Assembly: GCA_016715465.1 (NCBI GenBank)
Contig: JADKAA010000029.1
Span: forward strand, 1,736,001-1,800,000
Direction of reading: 5' to 3'
Length of the DNA stretch: 64,000 nucleotides
From: Saprospiraceae bacterium
Lineage (GTDB): Bacteria; Bacteroidota; Bacteroidia; Chitinophagales; Saprospiraceae
The translations under genes were made by a program, and so were the position numbers. Below, piece by piece: positions 8,822 to 18,600 of the stretch; position 1 is the stretch's first letter; the number at the start of each line of letters is the position of its first letter. The notes under the pieces are model-generated. The model was not told the origin of the DNA and made no database searches. It saw only the letters and a program-made list of their open reading frames with translations.

Positions 8822-10180
8822 TTAGATTTTTACAATTTTCTTACTCTTTGCACCCTTGCTATTGCACACGGTAATGGTGTACACGCCACGCGGCAAATTT
8901 TCAGTGCTTACGCGCTCATCGATACTATTGATATGCGCGTATTCCTTCTTATATACAAGGTTTCCATCAAGGTCGTTTATTATAATCCAATAATCATGGT
9001 ATGTATCACTTTTCAAGCCCACATTCACAGTTGTAGTGATCGGATTGGGGTAGGTAGTAAGTTCAACATCTAAAATTTCTTGAGAAAGCAGACCAGACAA
9101 AGGAGAACCGCTGTACTTAAGAATGTCTATTGTACCTTCAAATGATGTGTACCTTGAAAAGGCATAACCCGTGACTGCATCTTTAAAAAATAAAAAATAT
9201 TTTTCACCTGCAACCATACTGTCCACCACAAACCAGGAATCACCGCGATCGCTGCTTATCCTTGTTTTGGTGTCGCTCGTGTTTAGCTGGATGAGTTTAC
9301 CTGTGCCCGGTACCGATGTAAAATAAATATATTTATCATTGTCTGGTGGCGTGAGGTTCGTCCAATCAGCCTGGGTTTTGTTTCTTCGGAAAAGCTTATA
9401 TGAACTGGTATTAGTATTGAACACAGCCATGTAAACATTGTTTTCTTCATCGGATGTCATTTGTAAACCAAGGCCGCTTGCTCCCTGTGGCGCATCCCAA
9501 ACACTCCAGGTTTTTCCCTTATCCTCAGAATAAAATACCCTGTGGTAGTAGGTATTAAACCAGATCTTGTCGCCCTGGGTTGTAAAAACACTCTGAACTC
9601 CATATTCTAAATTGTCTTCTGCATTGGGTATATTTGCATTGCTTACCTTCTGCCAGGTGTCCCCTCCATTTGCAGTAGTCCAAATGTTAAATTCATTGCT
9701 GGCCGGATCGGCAATGATCACCCCATTGTTTTGGTCAAAAAAATGAATATTATCCACCCAATTTGCACCAATCTGAATGTTAGCTTTCTCCCAGGAAGCA
9801 CCTCCATTGTTTGTAACGTAAATTGTGCTTACATACGTACTGAATTCGACGAAAGAGACCCATGCTTTTGTGGCACTGGTGGCAGCCATACTGGTGAGAT
9901 CTCCTTCAGTACCATTAAAAGGAAAGACACCTGATGTCCAATTTTCACCACCATCCGTAGTCCTTCCAAAACTGTAATCCAAATAACTTTGCTCCCAACT
10001 TCCCCAAAGGAATACTCCTCCCCTGCCCCATGACCATGCATTGGCATCGTCCACAATCCTGATTTCATAGCCTAAACTGGGAAGCGGATATTCTATGTTC
10101 TGTTTCAGCCAAAACTGAGCAGACAGGCCATGAGCCAGTAAAAAACAGATAAGTATAAGTGTAAAATTTCTTGTTTTCAT
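8822..10180 (-). CDS. Secreted Asp-box (BNR-like) beta-propeller protein with T9SS sorting domain
   Basis: The 452-residue product has a signal peptide (MKTRNFTLILICFLLAHGLS). It then carries at least five Asp-box turns: RTTDGGENWTSG, VTNNGGASWEKA, TTANGGDTWQKV, YSEDKGKTWSVW and SSDRGDSWFVV. This pattern is shared with sortilin/Ycf48/sialidase-like propellers and says fold rather than activity. The last 75 residues form a T9SS sorting domain (TTYPNPITTTVNVGL, then LPRGVYTITV and a basic end KSKKIVKI). Expected location: cell surface or medium. An imperfect copy of the local palindrome lies about 95 bp upstream, and a strong hairpin terminator follows. The binding partner is unknown. Confidence 0.85.
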   Translation of the reverse strand: MKTRNFTLILICFLLAHGLSAQFWLKQNIEYPLPSLGYEIRIVDDANAWSWGRGGVFLWGSWEQSYLDYSFGRTTDGGENWTSGVFPFNGTEGDLTSMAATSATKAWVSFVEFSTYVSTIYVTNNGGASWEKANIQIGANWVDNIHFFDQNNGVIIADPASNEFNIWTTANGGDTWQKVSNANIPNAEDNLEYGVQSVFTTQGDKIWFNTYYHRVFYSEDKGKTWSVWDAPQGASGLGLQMTSDEENNVYMAVFNTNTSSYKLFRRNKTQADWTNLTPPDNDKYIYFTSVPGTGKLIQLNTSDTKTRISSDRGDSWFVVDSMVAGEKYFLFFKDAVTGYAFSRYTSFEGTIDILKYSGSPLSGLLSQEILDVELTTYPNPITTTVNVGLKSDTYHDYWIIINDLDGNLVYKKEYAHINSIDERVSTENLPRGVYTITVCNSKGAKSKKIVKI

Positions 10181-10272
10181 AAGGAAAAAATTAAAGTTTG
10201 GGTAAGAAAATTATAATTGTCAATTGACAATCCATCAAAAGCAAATATAGACGCTTCTTAGTTATTGGCTTA

Positions 10273-10288
10273 TAGGACTTTAGTCGTA
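10273..10288. promoter_or_regulatory. Imperfect copy of the 16-bp palindrome (copy 3)
   Basis: TAGGACTTTAGTCGTA differs from perfect symmetry at two pairs. It lies about 95 bp upstream of the 8822-10180 start, a placement like that of copies 1 and 2. A further half-site AGGACTTCCTAG follows within 25 bp. Confidence 0.35.
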
Positions 10289-10446
10289 GTAAAAGGACTT
10301 CCTAGCCAAAAATAATTGTTTGTACTACCTGTTCAATGAGATTTTAATACCCTATTCATCCATTTGGTGATTTGCGGCAGGGGAAAAGTCTGGTAAAAGG
10401 CATATTTGACATTGAGCCTTAAAATGATCAATTTATATGCTTCTCT

Positions 10447-10470
10447 TAAAAGTTACATTTATGACTTGAA
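10447..10470. repeat. Solo IS30 end
   Basis: TAAAAGTTACATTTATGACT at 10447, continuing to TGAA at 10470, matches the right inverted repeat of the IS30 element at 1425-1448 with about four mismatches. No transposase lies nearby, so this is a relic or an IS-derived end. Confidence 0.5.
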
Positions 10471-10586
10471 CCTAGAATATTAATACTTAGGTATTAACGA
10501 AATATCAGAAATTGTAACTATCGTACCTCAAACAAAATCATTTATTAGCCCGAAATATTGAAATATTTACTACTTTGGTCTGTAGA

Positions 10587-11507
10587 ATGTATATAGAAGT
10601 GTACCTGATTGTTTTAAGTCTTTTCCTACCTGGTTTAATGCTACTAACCCATAGGCAAATTATGTTGGAAATTCTACGCGACCTTAGGGTACCCAGGATC
10701 CTGTACTATGTGGCCCTTACTGCATTGGGTATATGCCTCTACCTTCAGGGAAAATGGCAGTACACAGATGGATTGTGGCATATCGCACTAAAGTCGCATA
10801 TATTTATGATCGCACTGACTTATGCCGCAGTATTCGCCATTGTATCCAACAATTTTGCCGATCTGGAAACGGACAGGATTAGCAATACAGATCGGCCTTT
10901 GGTCCGGGGCAGTGTAGATGAAAAAAAATATTGGCTCATTGGCTTATTTTGTCAGGCCTATGCCATTTTGATTACCTTATTGACACAAACAGAAATGATG
11001 CTGGGCGTCATTGCCATATCTGCAGGATACTATGTCTATTCCTGCGAACCTTTCCGGCTGAAGAAGATACCCTTTCTGGCAAAACTGATCATTGGCCTTA
11101 ATTCATTTTTTGTTTGCCTCACCGGCTATGTCCTGGCCGGTGGAGATGCATTTTCATTCCCCAGCGTGTGGATACTTTTCATTCTTTTGCCCTTATCCCT
11201 TTCGGCTAACTTTGTTGATTTAAAGGACATTGAAGGAGACAAACAAACGAATGTCATCACCCTACCCGTACTTTGGGGTGAAAAAAAAGCAAAATTGTTT
11301 ATTGCAGCCATGACCTTCATTTCCTATGTCATTCCGGGCATTCTGCTAGGCATATACTGGATTTACCCATTGATTTTTCTAATGTATCTATTGCATATTC
11401 ACTTTTTATACGCACAACCCTACCGGGAAAAGCCTGTATTTTTTACTTTTTTAATATCGCTTTTTGGTTTAAATCTTATTTTGGTAGTAAATGAATTTTT
11501 GAAGTGA
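10587..11507 (+). CDS. UbiA-family prenyltransferase
   Basis: This integral membrane enzyme of about 306 residues should transfer an isoprenoid chain to an acceptor, or cyclise one. About nine hydrophobic helices are visible. The first Asp-rich motif reads NNFADLETDRISNTDRPLVR (about residues 87-107), matching the N..xDxxxD..xN..RP pattern of UbiA enzymes. The second is DLKDIEGDKQTNVITLP (about residues 210-226). Both magnesium-diphosphate sites are intact. The reading frame opens at a TTG at 10575, but the ATG at 10587 is a better start. The stop overlaps the GTG start of the toroid lipoprotein (GTGA at 11504-11507), so the two are co-translated. The acceptor is not identifiable; menaquinone or haem enzymes cannot be chosen by eye. 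Confidence 0.8.
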   Translation: MYIEVYLIVLSLFLPGLMLLTHRQIMLEILRDLRVPRILYYVALTALGICLYLQGKWQYTDGLWHIALKSHIFMIALTYAAVFAIVSNNFADLETDRISNTDRPLVRGSVDEKKYWLIGLFCQAYAILITLLTQTEMMLGVIAISAGYYVYSCEPFRLKKIPFLAKLIIGLNSFFVCLTGYVLAGGDAFSFPSVWILFILLPLSLSANFVDLKDIEGDKQTNVITLPVLWGEKKAKLFIAAMTFISYVIPGILLGIYWIYPLIFLMYLLHIHFLYAQPYREKPVFFTFLISLFGLNLILVVNEFLK

Positions 11508-12580
11508 AAGTCTATCCTCTGATCCGGTTTATATATGTAGTTGTACTTAGCACAATAGCATTTTTTATCCTGAGCTGTGCACATGCAGAGCGCAGCAAAG
11601 TAAAAATTAAGCCCAATCCTCAGTCTATTCAGACTTCCCTTGATCAGGGTATTACATTTCTAAAAAACATACAACTTGAAAACGGGGCCATTTGTGATAC
11701 CGTCAATCCACTTTTTGATATGTGGGAAACGGTACTTGCTGCCCGCGCACTCTATATCATTGGCAGCGATAGCAGTGATTCAACCTTTAGAAAAGCTCTT
11801 ATCTTTTTATCATCAAATGAAAACCCCAAAGGTCTTCTATGCCACAATGTAAAATGCAGGGAAGGTTACTGCATTGAGACTTCATCACTTTACCTGCAAT
11901 TATTGCAGGAGACTAAAACAGACCGCAAACTCTACACCACAATAGAGCATATCGGTGAGTTGCAAAGACCCGATGGTTCCTGGCTTGTGGGTAATCCGGA
12001 TGTAAGGCAGTCTCTGGACTTCCCCTCTGTCACTGCCTTTGCCTTAAATGCAATACCTGAATCGGATAAAAAAAAGAAGATGGAAGAAAAAAGTTTGCCC
12101 TGGTTGGCCATGAAACAAAATGAAGGGGGACATTGGGGGCAGACCTGGGAGTATTACAATGTACCCGGCTATGCCTTATGGCCAATATTACAAAGTCTTC
12201 AACATACAGCAAGTGAGGCTATGGAAGCGGTAAAACTTAAAGCCATTCAATATATCCTGAATAACCAGGAAGCGGATGGCTCCTGGAATTTTAAAGACAA
12301 TACATATCCCCGGATGCCTTCAAAAGCATTACAAACCGCTTTAATGATTGCCGCCCTTCAATCTGCTGGTTCCTTAAATGAAGCAGTGGCTATACAATGC
12401 CATAAGTCAATCGAAGACGGTGCGTCTTATCTGCTGAACAGCCAGAGAAATGACGGCTCATGGGATGGTGGATTTTTCCCCATACCTACTGAAAGTTATA
12501 TAAAAGAAGAGTATGTATTTGCTACAAGTTTGTCCATAATCTGCCTGGAAAAATACAAGGAAGAACTGAGCAAACAATAA
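11504..12580 (+). CDS. Lipoprotein with prenyltransferase/squalene-cyclase-like toroid repeats
   Basis: The 358-residue protein begins with a lipoprotein signal (FFILSC, Cys25). The remainder is helical with repeated QW-like turns: LQRPDGSWLVG (near 160), QEADGSWNFKD (near 255) and QRNDGSWDGGF (near 325). These are characteristic of the alpha/alpha-toroid of terpene cyclases and protein prenyltransferase beta subunits. The class II cyclase signature DxDD was not found. It may therefore bind rather than cyclise isoprenoids, or be a degraded-repeat relative. Its GTG start overlaps the UbiA stop by 4 bp and the next gene starts 17 bp downstream, so all three form one operon. Confidence 0.7.
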   Translation: MKVYPLIRFIYVVVLSTIAFFILSCAHAERSKVKIKPNPQSIQTSLDQGITFLKNIQLENGAICDTVNPLFDMWETVLAARALYIIGSDSSDSTFRKALIFLSSNENPKGLLCHNVKCREGYCIETSSLYLQLLQETKTDRKLYTTIEHIGELQRPDGSWLVGNPDVRQSLDFPSVTAFALNAIPESDKKKKMEEKSLPWLAMKQNEGGHWGQTWEYYNVPGYALWPILQSLQHTASEAMEAVKLKAIQYILNNQEADGSWNFKDNTYPRMPSKALQTALMIAALQSAGSLNEAVAIQCHKSIEDGASYLLNSQRNDGSWDGGFFPIPTESYIKEEYVFATSLSIICLEKYKEELSKQ

Positions 12581-12597
12581 AAGCTGAAAGATTGACC

Positions 12598-13803
12598 ATG
12601 CTAACTAAGTTACAATCCATATTTGAAAAAGTAAGTACGGCGGTTGAAAACCGTCAGGCGCCATTTACCAGTTATTTGCAGTTATTTGTTGCCCTGCTAT
12701 TTATCCGCCTGACCCTCGAATTTTTTTCGGGTCAAAAATTATTTACCCTTGCAGATATCCTGCACATTGGTTTGTGGTTTTTGTTTATCGTCCTTGCCTT
12801 TTTAATTCAATTGCACTTATTTTCAAAAGTTCCCATCCTTCGCATTGCCAGACTGGTCATCACTTTTTTTTCCATATCACTGACTGCACCCATAATCGAT
12901 TTATTGCTTTTTAAGGGTCAGGGAGTAAAAATGAATTATTTGACCATCAACAATTGGTCTGAATTTCTTTTGTCCTATTTCACCATGGGTGGAGCCAGCT
13001 TACAACGCGGAGCAACCCCTGGCATCAGGATAGAAATCTTCCTGCTTGTCCTTGCCTGTTTCAATTACATCCGTATAAAACGACACCACATTACAGCCGC
13101 AGCATTCGGCGCATTTTCCATTTATACCGTTTTATTTCTATCCGGAGTCGTCCCATTTTTTTTGGGCTTACTCTTCAATGCACTTCAACTTCAATATCAG
13201 GCCGATGACCAGTCCACGATTTTGCTGTTACTACTCATCGACTTCATGCTATTGGCTTTTGCCTTGTTTCGGCATGCACCTCATACCTTTAAATTGATAA
13301 TGAAACGGTTTAAGTTGGGGCCAATCATCCTACCCTTATTATCCTTTGGATATGGTATCCTACTGGCAAATTCCATTTACCCTGAGCTATGGAATCTAAA
13401 TCCAACCACCCTGTTTCATTTTCCCCTGATGTTTGGTCTGGGCCTTTCGTATTTAATTTATGCCACCATGTTTGAATCCAACTTTGGCGGACAATTAAAC
13501 AAAGAGACGACGGAGAGGGTTAAAACATATCTCACTGTTACCATCTTCATTTTAAGTCTAGCCATTTCTTACCGGGTATTTTTTTCAGCCATGTTGATAT
13601 GGGCTCTGTTATATTTACTTTACCACAGCCCCTTTCCAGCAAGAACCAATCGGCATCTGGCTGTCTTAATAAGTGGAATAATTTCTATTGCTTCTGCACT
13701 GCTAGGCTTTACCGCTTTGGGCGGCATAATGGTGGGATTTCCTGCGATCAGCATGGTGGGGCTGTTTACTTTGTCTATCCCTGTGTATTATTACAGGTAT
13801 TGA
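12598..13803 (+). CDS. Polytopic membrane protein, third gene of the UbiA operon
   Basis: This protein of about 401 residues is almost entirely hydrophobic, with roughly 11-12 membrane helices and short polar loops. No catalytic motif or family was recognised. The ATG at 12598 is preferred over a TTG two codons earlier. It lies 17 bp downstream of the toroid lipoprotein and presumably shares its transcript. Possible roles include transport or modification of an isoprenoid product; this rests only on context. Confidence 0.65.
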   Translation: MLTKLQSIFEKVSTAVENRQAPFTSYLQLFVALLFIRLTLEFFSGQKLFTLADILHIGLWFLFIVLAFLIQLHLFSKVPILRIARLVITFFSISLTAPIIDLLLFKGQGVKMNYLTINNWSEFLLSYFTMGGASLQRGATPGIRIEIFLLVLACFNYIRIKRHHITAAAFGAFSIYTVLFLSGVVPFFLGLLFNALQLQYQADDQSTILLLLLIDFMLLAFALFRHAPHTFKLIMKRFKLGPIILPLLSFGYGILLANSIYPELWNLNPTTLFHFPLMFGLGLSYLIYATMFESNFGGQLNKETTERVKTYLTVTIFILSLAISYRVFFSAMLIWALLYLLYHSPFPARTNRHLAVLISGIISIASALLGFTALGGIMVGFPAISMVGLFTLSIPVYYYRY

Positions 13804-14152
13804 ACGAAAATTTAAGCTTATGAATACCATTGCAAGCCGTAATGTCATAATTCATTTTCAATGTTCAAAAGTTGCATGATTGATAGCTTATTTAAATAGC
13901 GAGGTACATCCTTCCATCCCTTTTGCGAGAATTTTCTCATATAAAATCTATCGGCCATGGAACTTCTGCCCGTATGCAAGCTTCAATTTTCTGCCAGCCG
14001 GACCATGTGATAAACAAAATCAGCCAATTATATAACACATATGTTTAATATGATGAAAATGATTATACACACAATTCCGGAATCGGTGGATGGTTAAATC
14101 GTTACGATCAAATTAATTGACCTTTTTCGCGATTTATTGTGGCTTTTTTATC
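13804..14152. other. Intergenic stretch without recognised gene
   Basis: This gap follows the UbiA operon and has no convincing coding sequence on either strand. Around 13865 the string CAAAAGTTGCAT resembles 12 bases of the IS30 end, too short to call. The 3' part holds the promoter of the next gene. Confidence 0.5.
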
Positions 14153-14160
14153 TAAGTTTG
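14153..14160 (+). promoter_or_regulatory. Bacteroidota-type -7 element TAAGTTTG
   Basis: The octamer matches the TAnnTTTG consensus and ends 20 nt before the ATG at 14181. A clear -33 TTG at standard spacing was not seen. Confidence 0.5.
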
Positions 14161-14180
14161 TGTAATAAAGGCAAATTATC

Positions 14181-15512
14181 ATGAATTCCAAATTAGTTTC
14201 AAAAATTCTACTTCAGGCATCACTGGTAGTTGTTTCGTTTTTTTTACTCAAGTCACCCGTATCTAATTGGATAGAAAGTAGACAAAATAAAGACAATGTT
14301 GCTTCTACTCTGGTATTGCCACCTGGTACTACCATATGGTCGGACAACTTTAATAATGACTGTCCATCTGGCTGTCTGGCTGAAACCTGGAATGGATGGA
14401 CAATTCTGAACAATGATGGAGGTACAACAGGTGGATCGCCAAACTTTTGGTATATTTCCTGCGCTGAAGAAGGCGTTACACCTCCAGGCTGTGGTTCAAG
14501 CTGCATCGACGATGAGTCTTTACATATTGGCCATGGTGCGGCTTCAGGAGGTGATATGGGAGCTGGTTTTAATGAAACTGGCGTTACCAATGCGACTTTT
14601 AAAACTGTAGTTTCTCCTACCATTAGTACAGCTGGCTATAGTAATGTGACCCTTCAATTTGACTTCATTGCCTTTGGAAGTGCCGCATGTTCCGATGACC
14701 GGGCACAACTTCGGCTGAGTACAGACAACGGTGCTACCTGGCCGGTTGGATATCAATATTGCCTCACTTCGGTTTGCTGTGGTGGCTGCAATGGATACAG
14801 CCAGGGACAGTGGACAACTTACACCCTGGCCTTACCCGCAGCCTTCAATAACAATCCCAACGTAAGAATTGGTTTCAACTGGAGAAATAATGGCAATGGT
14901 TCGGGTACAGATCCGTCGGTCGCCATTGATGATGTACTTTTAATTACAGATAATTGTGTGCCCCCTGCCATCACTTCGGCAACTGCCGGAAGCAGTCCCA
15001 TTTGCAGCGTATCGACCACCACGCTGACTGCCAATGGCGTTTTGGGAACCAATGCAGCAGTTACCTGGTGGACACAGTCAGGAGGCACAGGAACACAGGT
15101 TGGTAGTGGCCTTACTTCAGACCCTGTGGGTCCCGGAACTTATTACGCCTATGTGACCGGTAGCTGTACACCCCCTGATGAAGCCAGTGTAGTGGTGCAA
15201 AGTTTGCCCGGTACTGTCGTATTAAACAACATGTGCTACCTTACCATAGCTGAAGCGATTACAGCCGCGGGCAATAGCATCGGAACCATTCATGTCATGT
15301 CGAATATAGGATCAGAAAATCTGGTGATACCGGAAAATGTAACCCTGATCATAACAAATGGGATTAGTTATACTAATACCGGCACATTGTGCAATAATGG
15401 GACAATCATCAATAACGGGAATTTCACCAATGCAGGAAATTATAGAGGGGGAGGAAACTTCGTAGGGAATTTTTTGAATTTTGGCACCATGAGCCCAACC
15501 GTCTGCAACTAA
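14181..15512 (+). CDS. Secreted modular protein: lectin/MAM-like domain, Ig-like domain, C-terminal beta-solenoid tail
   Basis: The 443-residue product has an N-terminal signal or anchor (LLQASLVVVSFFLLKSPV). Residues of about 50-260 form a Cys-rich jelly-roll-like domain (WSDNFNNDCP at its start, ending VAIDDVLLITDNC), reminiscent of MAM or concanavalin-type modules. An Ig-like module of about 75 residues follows (PAITSATAGSSPICSVS; GPGTYYAYVTGSC). The last 90 residues repeat N.G turns (CNNGTIINNGNFTNAGNYRG) and finish GNFLNFGTMSPTVCN. This tail aligns with the C-terminus of the unrelated giant protein at 20304-26081. There is no classical T9SS domain. Function unknown; probably extracellular. 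Confidence 0.65.
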   Translation: MNSKLVSKILLQASLVVVSFFLLKSPVSNWIESRQNKDNVASTLVLPPGTTIWSDNFNNDCPSGCLAETWNGWTILNNDGGTTGGSPNFWYISCAEEGVTPPGCGSSCIDDESLHIGHGAASGGDMGAGFNETGVTNATFKTVVSPTISTAGYSNVTLQFDFIAFGSAACSDDRAQLRLSTDNGATWPVGYQYCLTSVCCGGCNGYSQGQWTTYTLALPAAFNNNPNVRIGFNWRNNGNGSGTDPSVAIDDVLLITDNCVPPAITSATAGSSPICSVSTTTLTANGVLGTNAAVTWWTQSGGTGTQVGSGLTSDPVGPGTYYAYVTGSCTPPDEASVVVQSLPGTVVLNNMCYLTIAEAITAAGNSIGTIHVMSNIGSENLVIPENVTLIITNGISYTNTGTLCNNGTIINNGNFTNAGNYRGGGNFVGNFLNFGTMSPTVCN

Positions 15513-15636
15513 GGGTAGATTATGAAATCCTTACCTGGCAGATGAAAAACGGTTCCTGCAAGGAAATTCCAACTTTATTACCATGATGAAATAAAGGTGT
15601 AACCAGCATTTAATCATACCATACCGGGCATTTGAT

Positions 15637-15644
15637 TATCTTTG
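15637..15644 (+). promoter_or_regulatory. Bacteroidota-type -7 element TATCTTTG
   Basis: The octamer matches TAnnTTTG and ends 26 nt before the ATG at 15671. It favours that ATG over the in-frame TTG at 15632, which would lie upstream of the element. Confidence 0.55.
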
Positions 15645-15670
15645 TTGTTCAACTTAAATTTCGTCATTGT

Positions 15671-18600
15671 ATGTTTCCAAGATCAATCCTTTCAGCCCTA
15701 ATACTGCTGACAACGTTTTCAGCATTTTCACAGAGTCCCAACATCAATAATGCCAATCAACCGGATTCCATTTTTAAGGCAGTAAAATGGCGCAACATCG
15801 GCCCTTTTCGCGGTGGTCGTTCCGTCACTGCATCCGGAGTGATCGGGGACCCGGCTACCTATTACATGGGTACGACCGGCGGTGGACTTTGGAAAACAGA
15901 GGACATGGGCATTCACTGGTCCAATATCTCCGACGGATATTTCCAAACAGGATCTGTTGGTGCGGTGGCGGTAGCCGAAAGTGATGCCAATGTAGTGTAT
16001 GTGGGAATGGGAGAACACGCTGTGAGGGGCGTAATGACCCATCACGGAGATGGTGTCTATAAATCCACAGATGCCGGCAAGACCTGGAAAAAAATAGGGC
16101 TGGACCAAAGCCAGCATATTTCGAGAATAAGGATACACCCAACCGATCCCAATACGGTTTTTGTGGCCGCACAGGGCGCTTTGTACAGCAAATCTGCGGA
16201 ACGCGGTATTTATAAATCTACCGATGGCGGACAAAGCTGGAAAAACGTCTTGTATGTGGATGATAAAACCGGCTGCGTGGAATTGTCCATGGATATGAAC
16301 AATCCGCGCATCCTTTATGCCGCCATGTGGGAACACGGAAGGCTGCCCTGGAAGGTGATCAGTGGTGGTCCGGGCAGTGGTCTCTATAAGTCCGTTGACG
16401 GGGGCGACACCTGGGAAAAATTACAAAATGGCCTGCCCAAAGAAATGGGAAAAATGTCCATTGCCGTAAGCAGAGCCAACTCAGAAAAAGTATATGCGCT
16501 TATCGAAAGTGATTCAGACAAGGAAGCCGGCGGACTGTTTGTTTCTTCCGATGCCGGAAAATCATGGAGCCTGGTCACCAATGACCATCGGCTGGTACAA
16601 CGCGCCTGGTATTACATTGAGGTATTCCCGGATCCGCAAAGAGAAAACACCCTGTACGTGTTGAGCGCCCCGGCGCTGCGTTCAGAAGACGGCGGCAAGT
16701 CATGGGAAGTATTATCAGGAACCCACGGAGACTACCACGACCTTTGGATCAATCCGCACAATGCCAAAAACATGGCCATCGCCGATGACGGTGGTGTCGC
16801 GATTACCTTCAACTATTGCAAATCATGGAGTTCGCAGGACAATATGCCTACCGCCCAAATTTACCGCATCAATGTGGACAATGAATTCCCCTATAACATT
16901 TACGGAGGTCAGCAGGACAACTCTTCCATCAAGATTGCCCATCGTGAGCTTGGTAGCAGGAGCATTACTCCGGAAAGCTGGACATACTCTGCAGGTGGTG
17001 AAAGTGCCTTCCTTGCCTTTGATCCCGATAAACCTACCCATGTGCTAGGAGGCAGTTACCAGGGTACCATCGAAGTGCTGGATACCCGGGCCAAAGCCGG
17101 TACCAACATCATGGCAGCACCGATTCAGTACCTGGGCATGGACGCCAAAGACATGAAATATCGCTTCAACTGGAACGCGCCCATCATCTGGTCAAAACAC
17201 GAGCCCAATACCTACTATCATGGTTCACAATACCTGCTCAAGACCACAGACATGGGTCAGACCTGGTCAGAAGTCTCGCCCGATCTTACCCGAAATGAAA
17301 AAGAAAAACAAGGCAAGGGAGGAGGACCCTACACCAATGAAGCCGTAGGTGCAGAAAATTATGGCACCCTGGCCTACATCATGGAATCACCCCATGAGAA
17401 AGGGGTGATATGGACAGGCAGTGACGACGGCCTGGTGCAACTCACACGCGACGGAGGTAAGACATGGAAAAATGTGACACCTGCAGGCCTTAAGGAATGC
17501 CTCATCAATGCCATCGAAGTTTCTCCGCACGACAAAGGCACGGCGTACATCGCCACAACACGGTATAAATTCAATGACCATACTCCGGGCTTATACAAGA
17601 CAACAGATTTCGGCAAGTCATGGACCCCCATAAATAATGGTTTAGCACAAAACGCTTTTACGAGGGTGGTAAGGGAAGATCAGGAGAAAAAAGACCTGTT
17701 GTTCGCAGGCACAGAACTTGGCATCTATGTATCCTGGAATGGTGGCAAGTCATGGCAGCCCTTTCAATTAAACCTGCCCATATGCCCGATCACAGACTTA
17801 CGAATCCATAAAGGTGACCTTATTGCGGCAACCTCGGGCAGGTCATTCTGGATCCTCGATGACCTGCGACTAATCAGACAGCGTCCCAATGCAGACGAAG
17901 GCTTTAAATTATACGCCCCTGAGTCAGCGTATCTCGCCAATGGCGGCAGCGAACTCAACGGCAACGACGAAAGTTTTAAAGGCTCGTCCGCACTGCACGG
18001 TATTAACCCCGCCAATGGGGTTGTGTTGTATTATCAAATTCCGGAAGTTCAGGAGGGCAAAGTCCTTGAATTGACCATCACCGACGAAGCAGGCAATCAT
18101 GTGCGGACCTTTTCCTCCAAAAAAGACAGCCTCTTCCGCAAATGGGATGGAGGGCCTGGCGAAGAACCTACACTGTCATGCAAAAAAGGACTCAATCGTT
18201 TTGTTTGGAATATGCGGTATTCCAGCATGGCGGGCATACCGGACGCCTATTTTGAAAACAGTTTTTCAGGCCATAAGGCGACACCGGGTAAATACAATCT
18301 TAAACTTACCTATGGAAAGGAAAATGCAACAACCACCTCAGAAATTCTGGCCAATCCACTCTACCCTACCGATGCAGCCACTTATACCAATTATCATGAG
18401 ACCATGATGAAGATGGAAACCGAACTCAACAGCATGCACCTTATGGTCAATACCTTGCATAAAAAGAGACAAAAGCTGGATGAACTTCGCAGCTCTCTTG
18501 CAGGGGAAACTAAATACAAGGATATCCTCAGCCGGGCAAAGACCCTGAGCGACAAACTAAAGGTGTGGGATGAAGAGATGGTACAGCGTAAAAGCAAAGC

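Noticed and set aside
13865..13880. Further IS30 end
   Set aside because: Only about 12 bases match, which is not enough to distinguish from chance.
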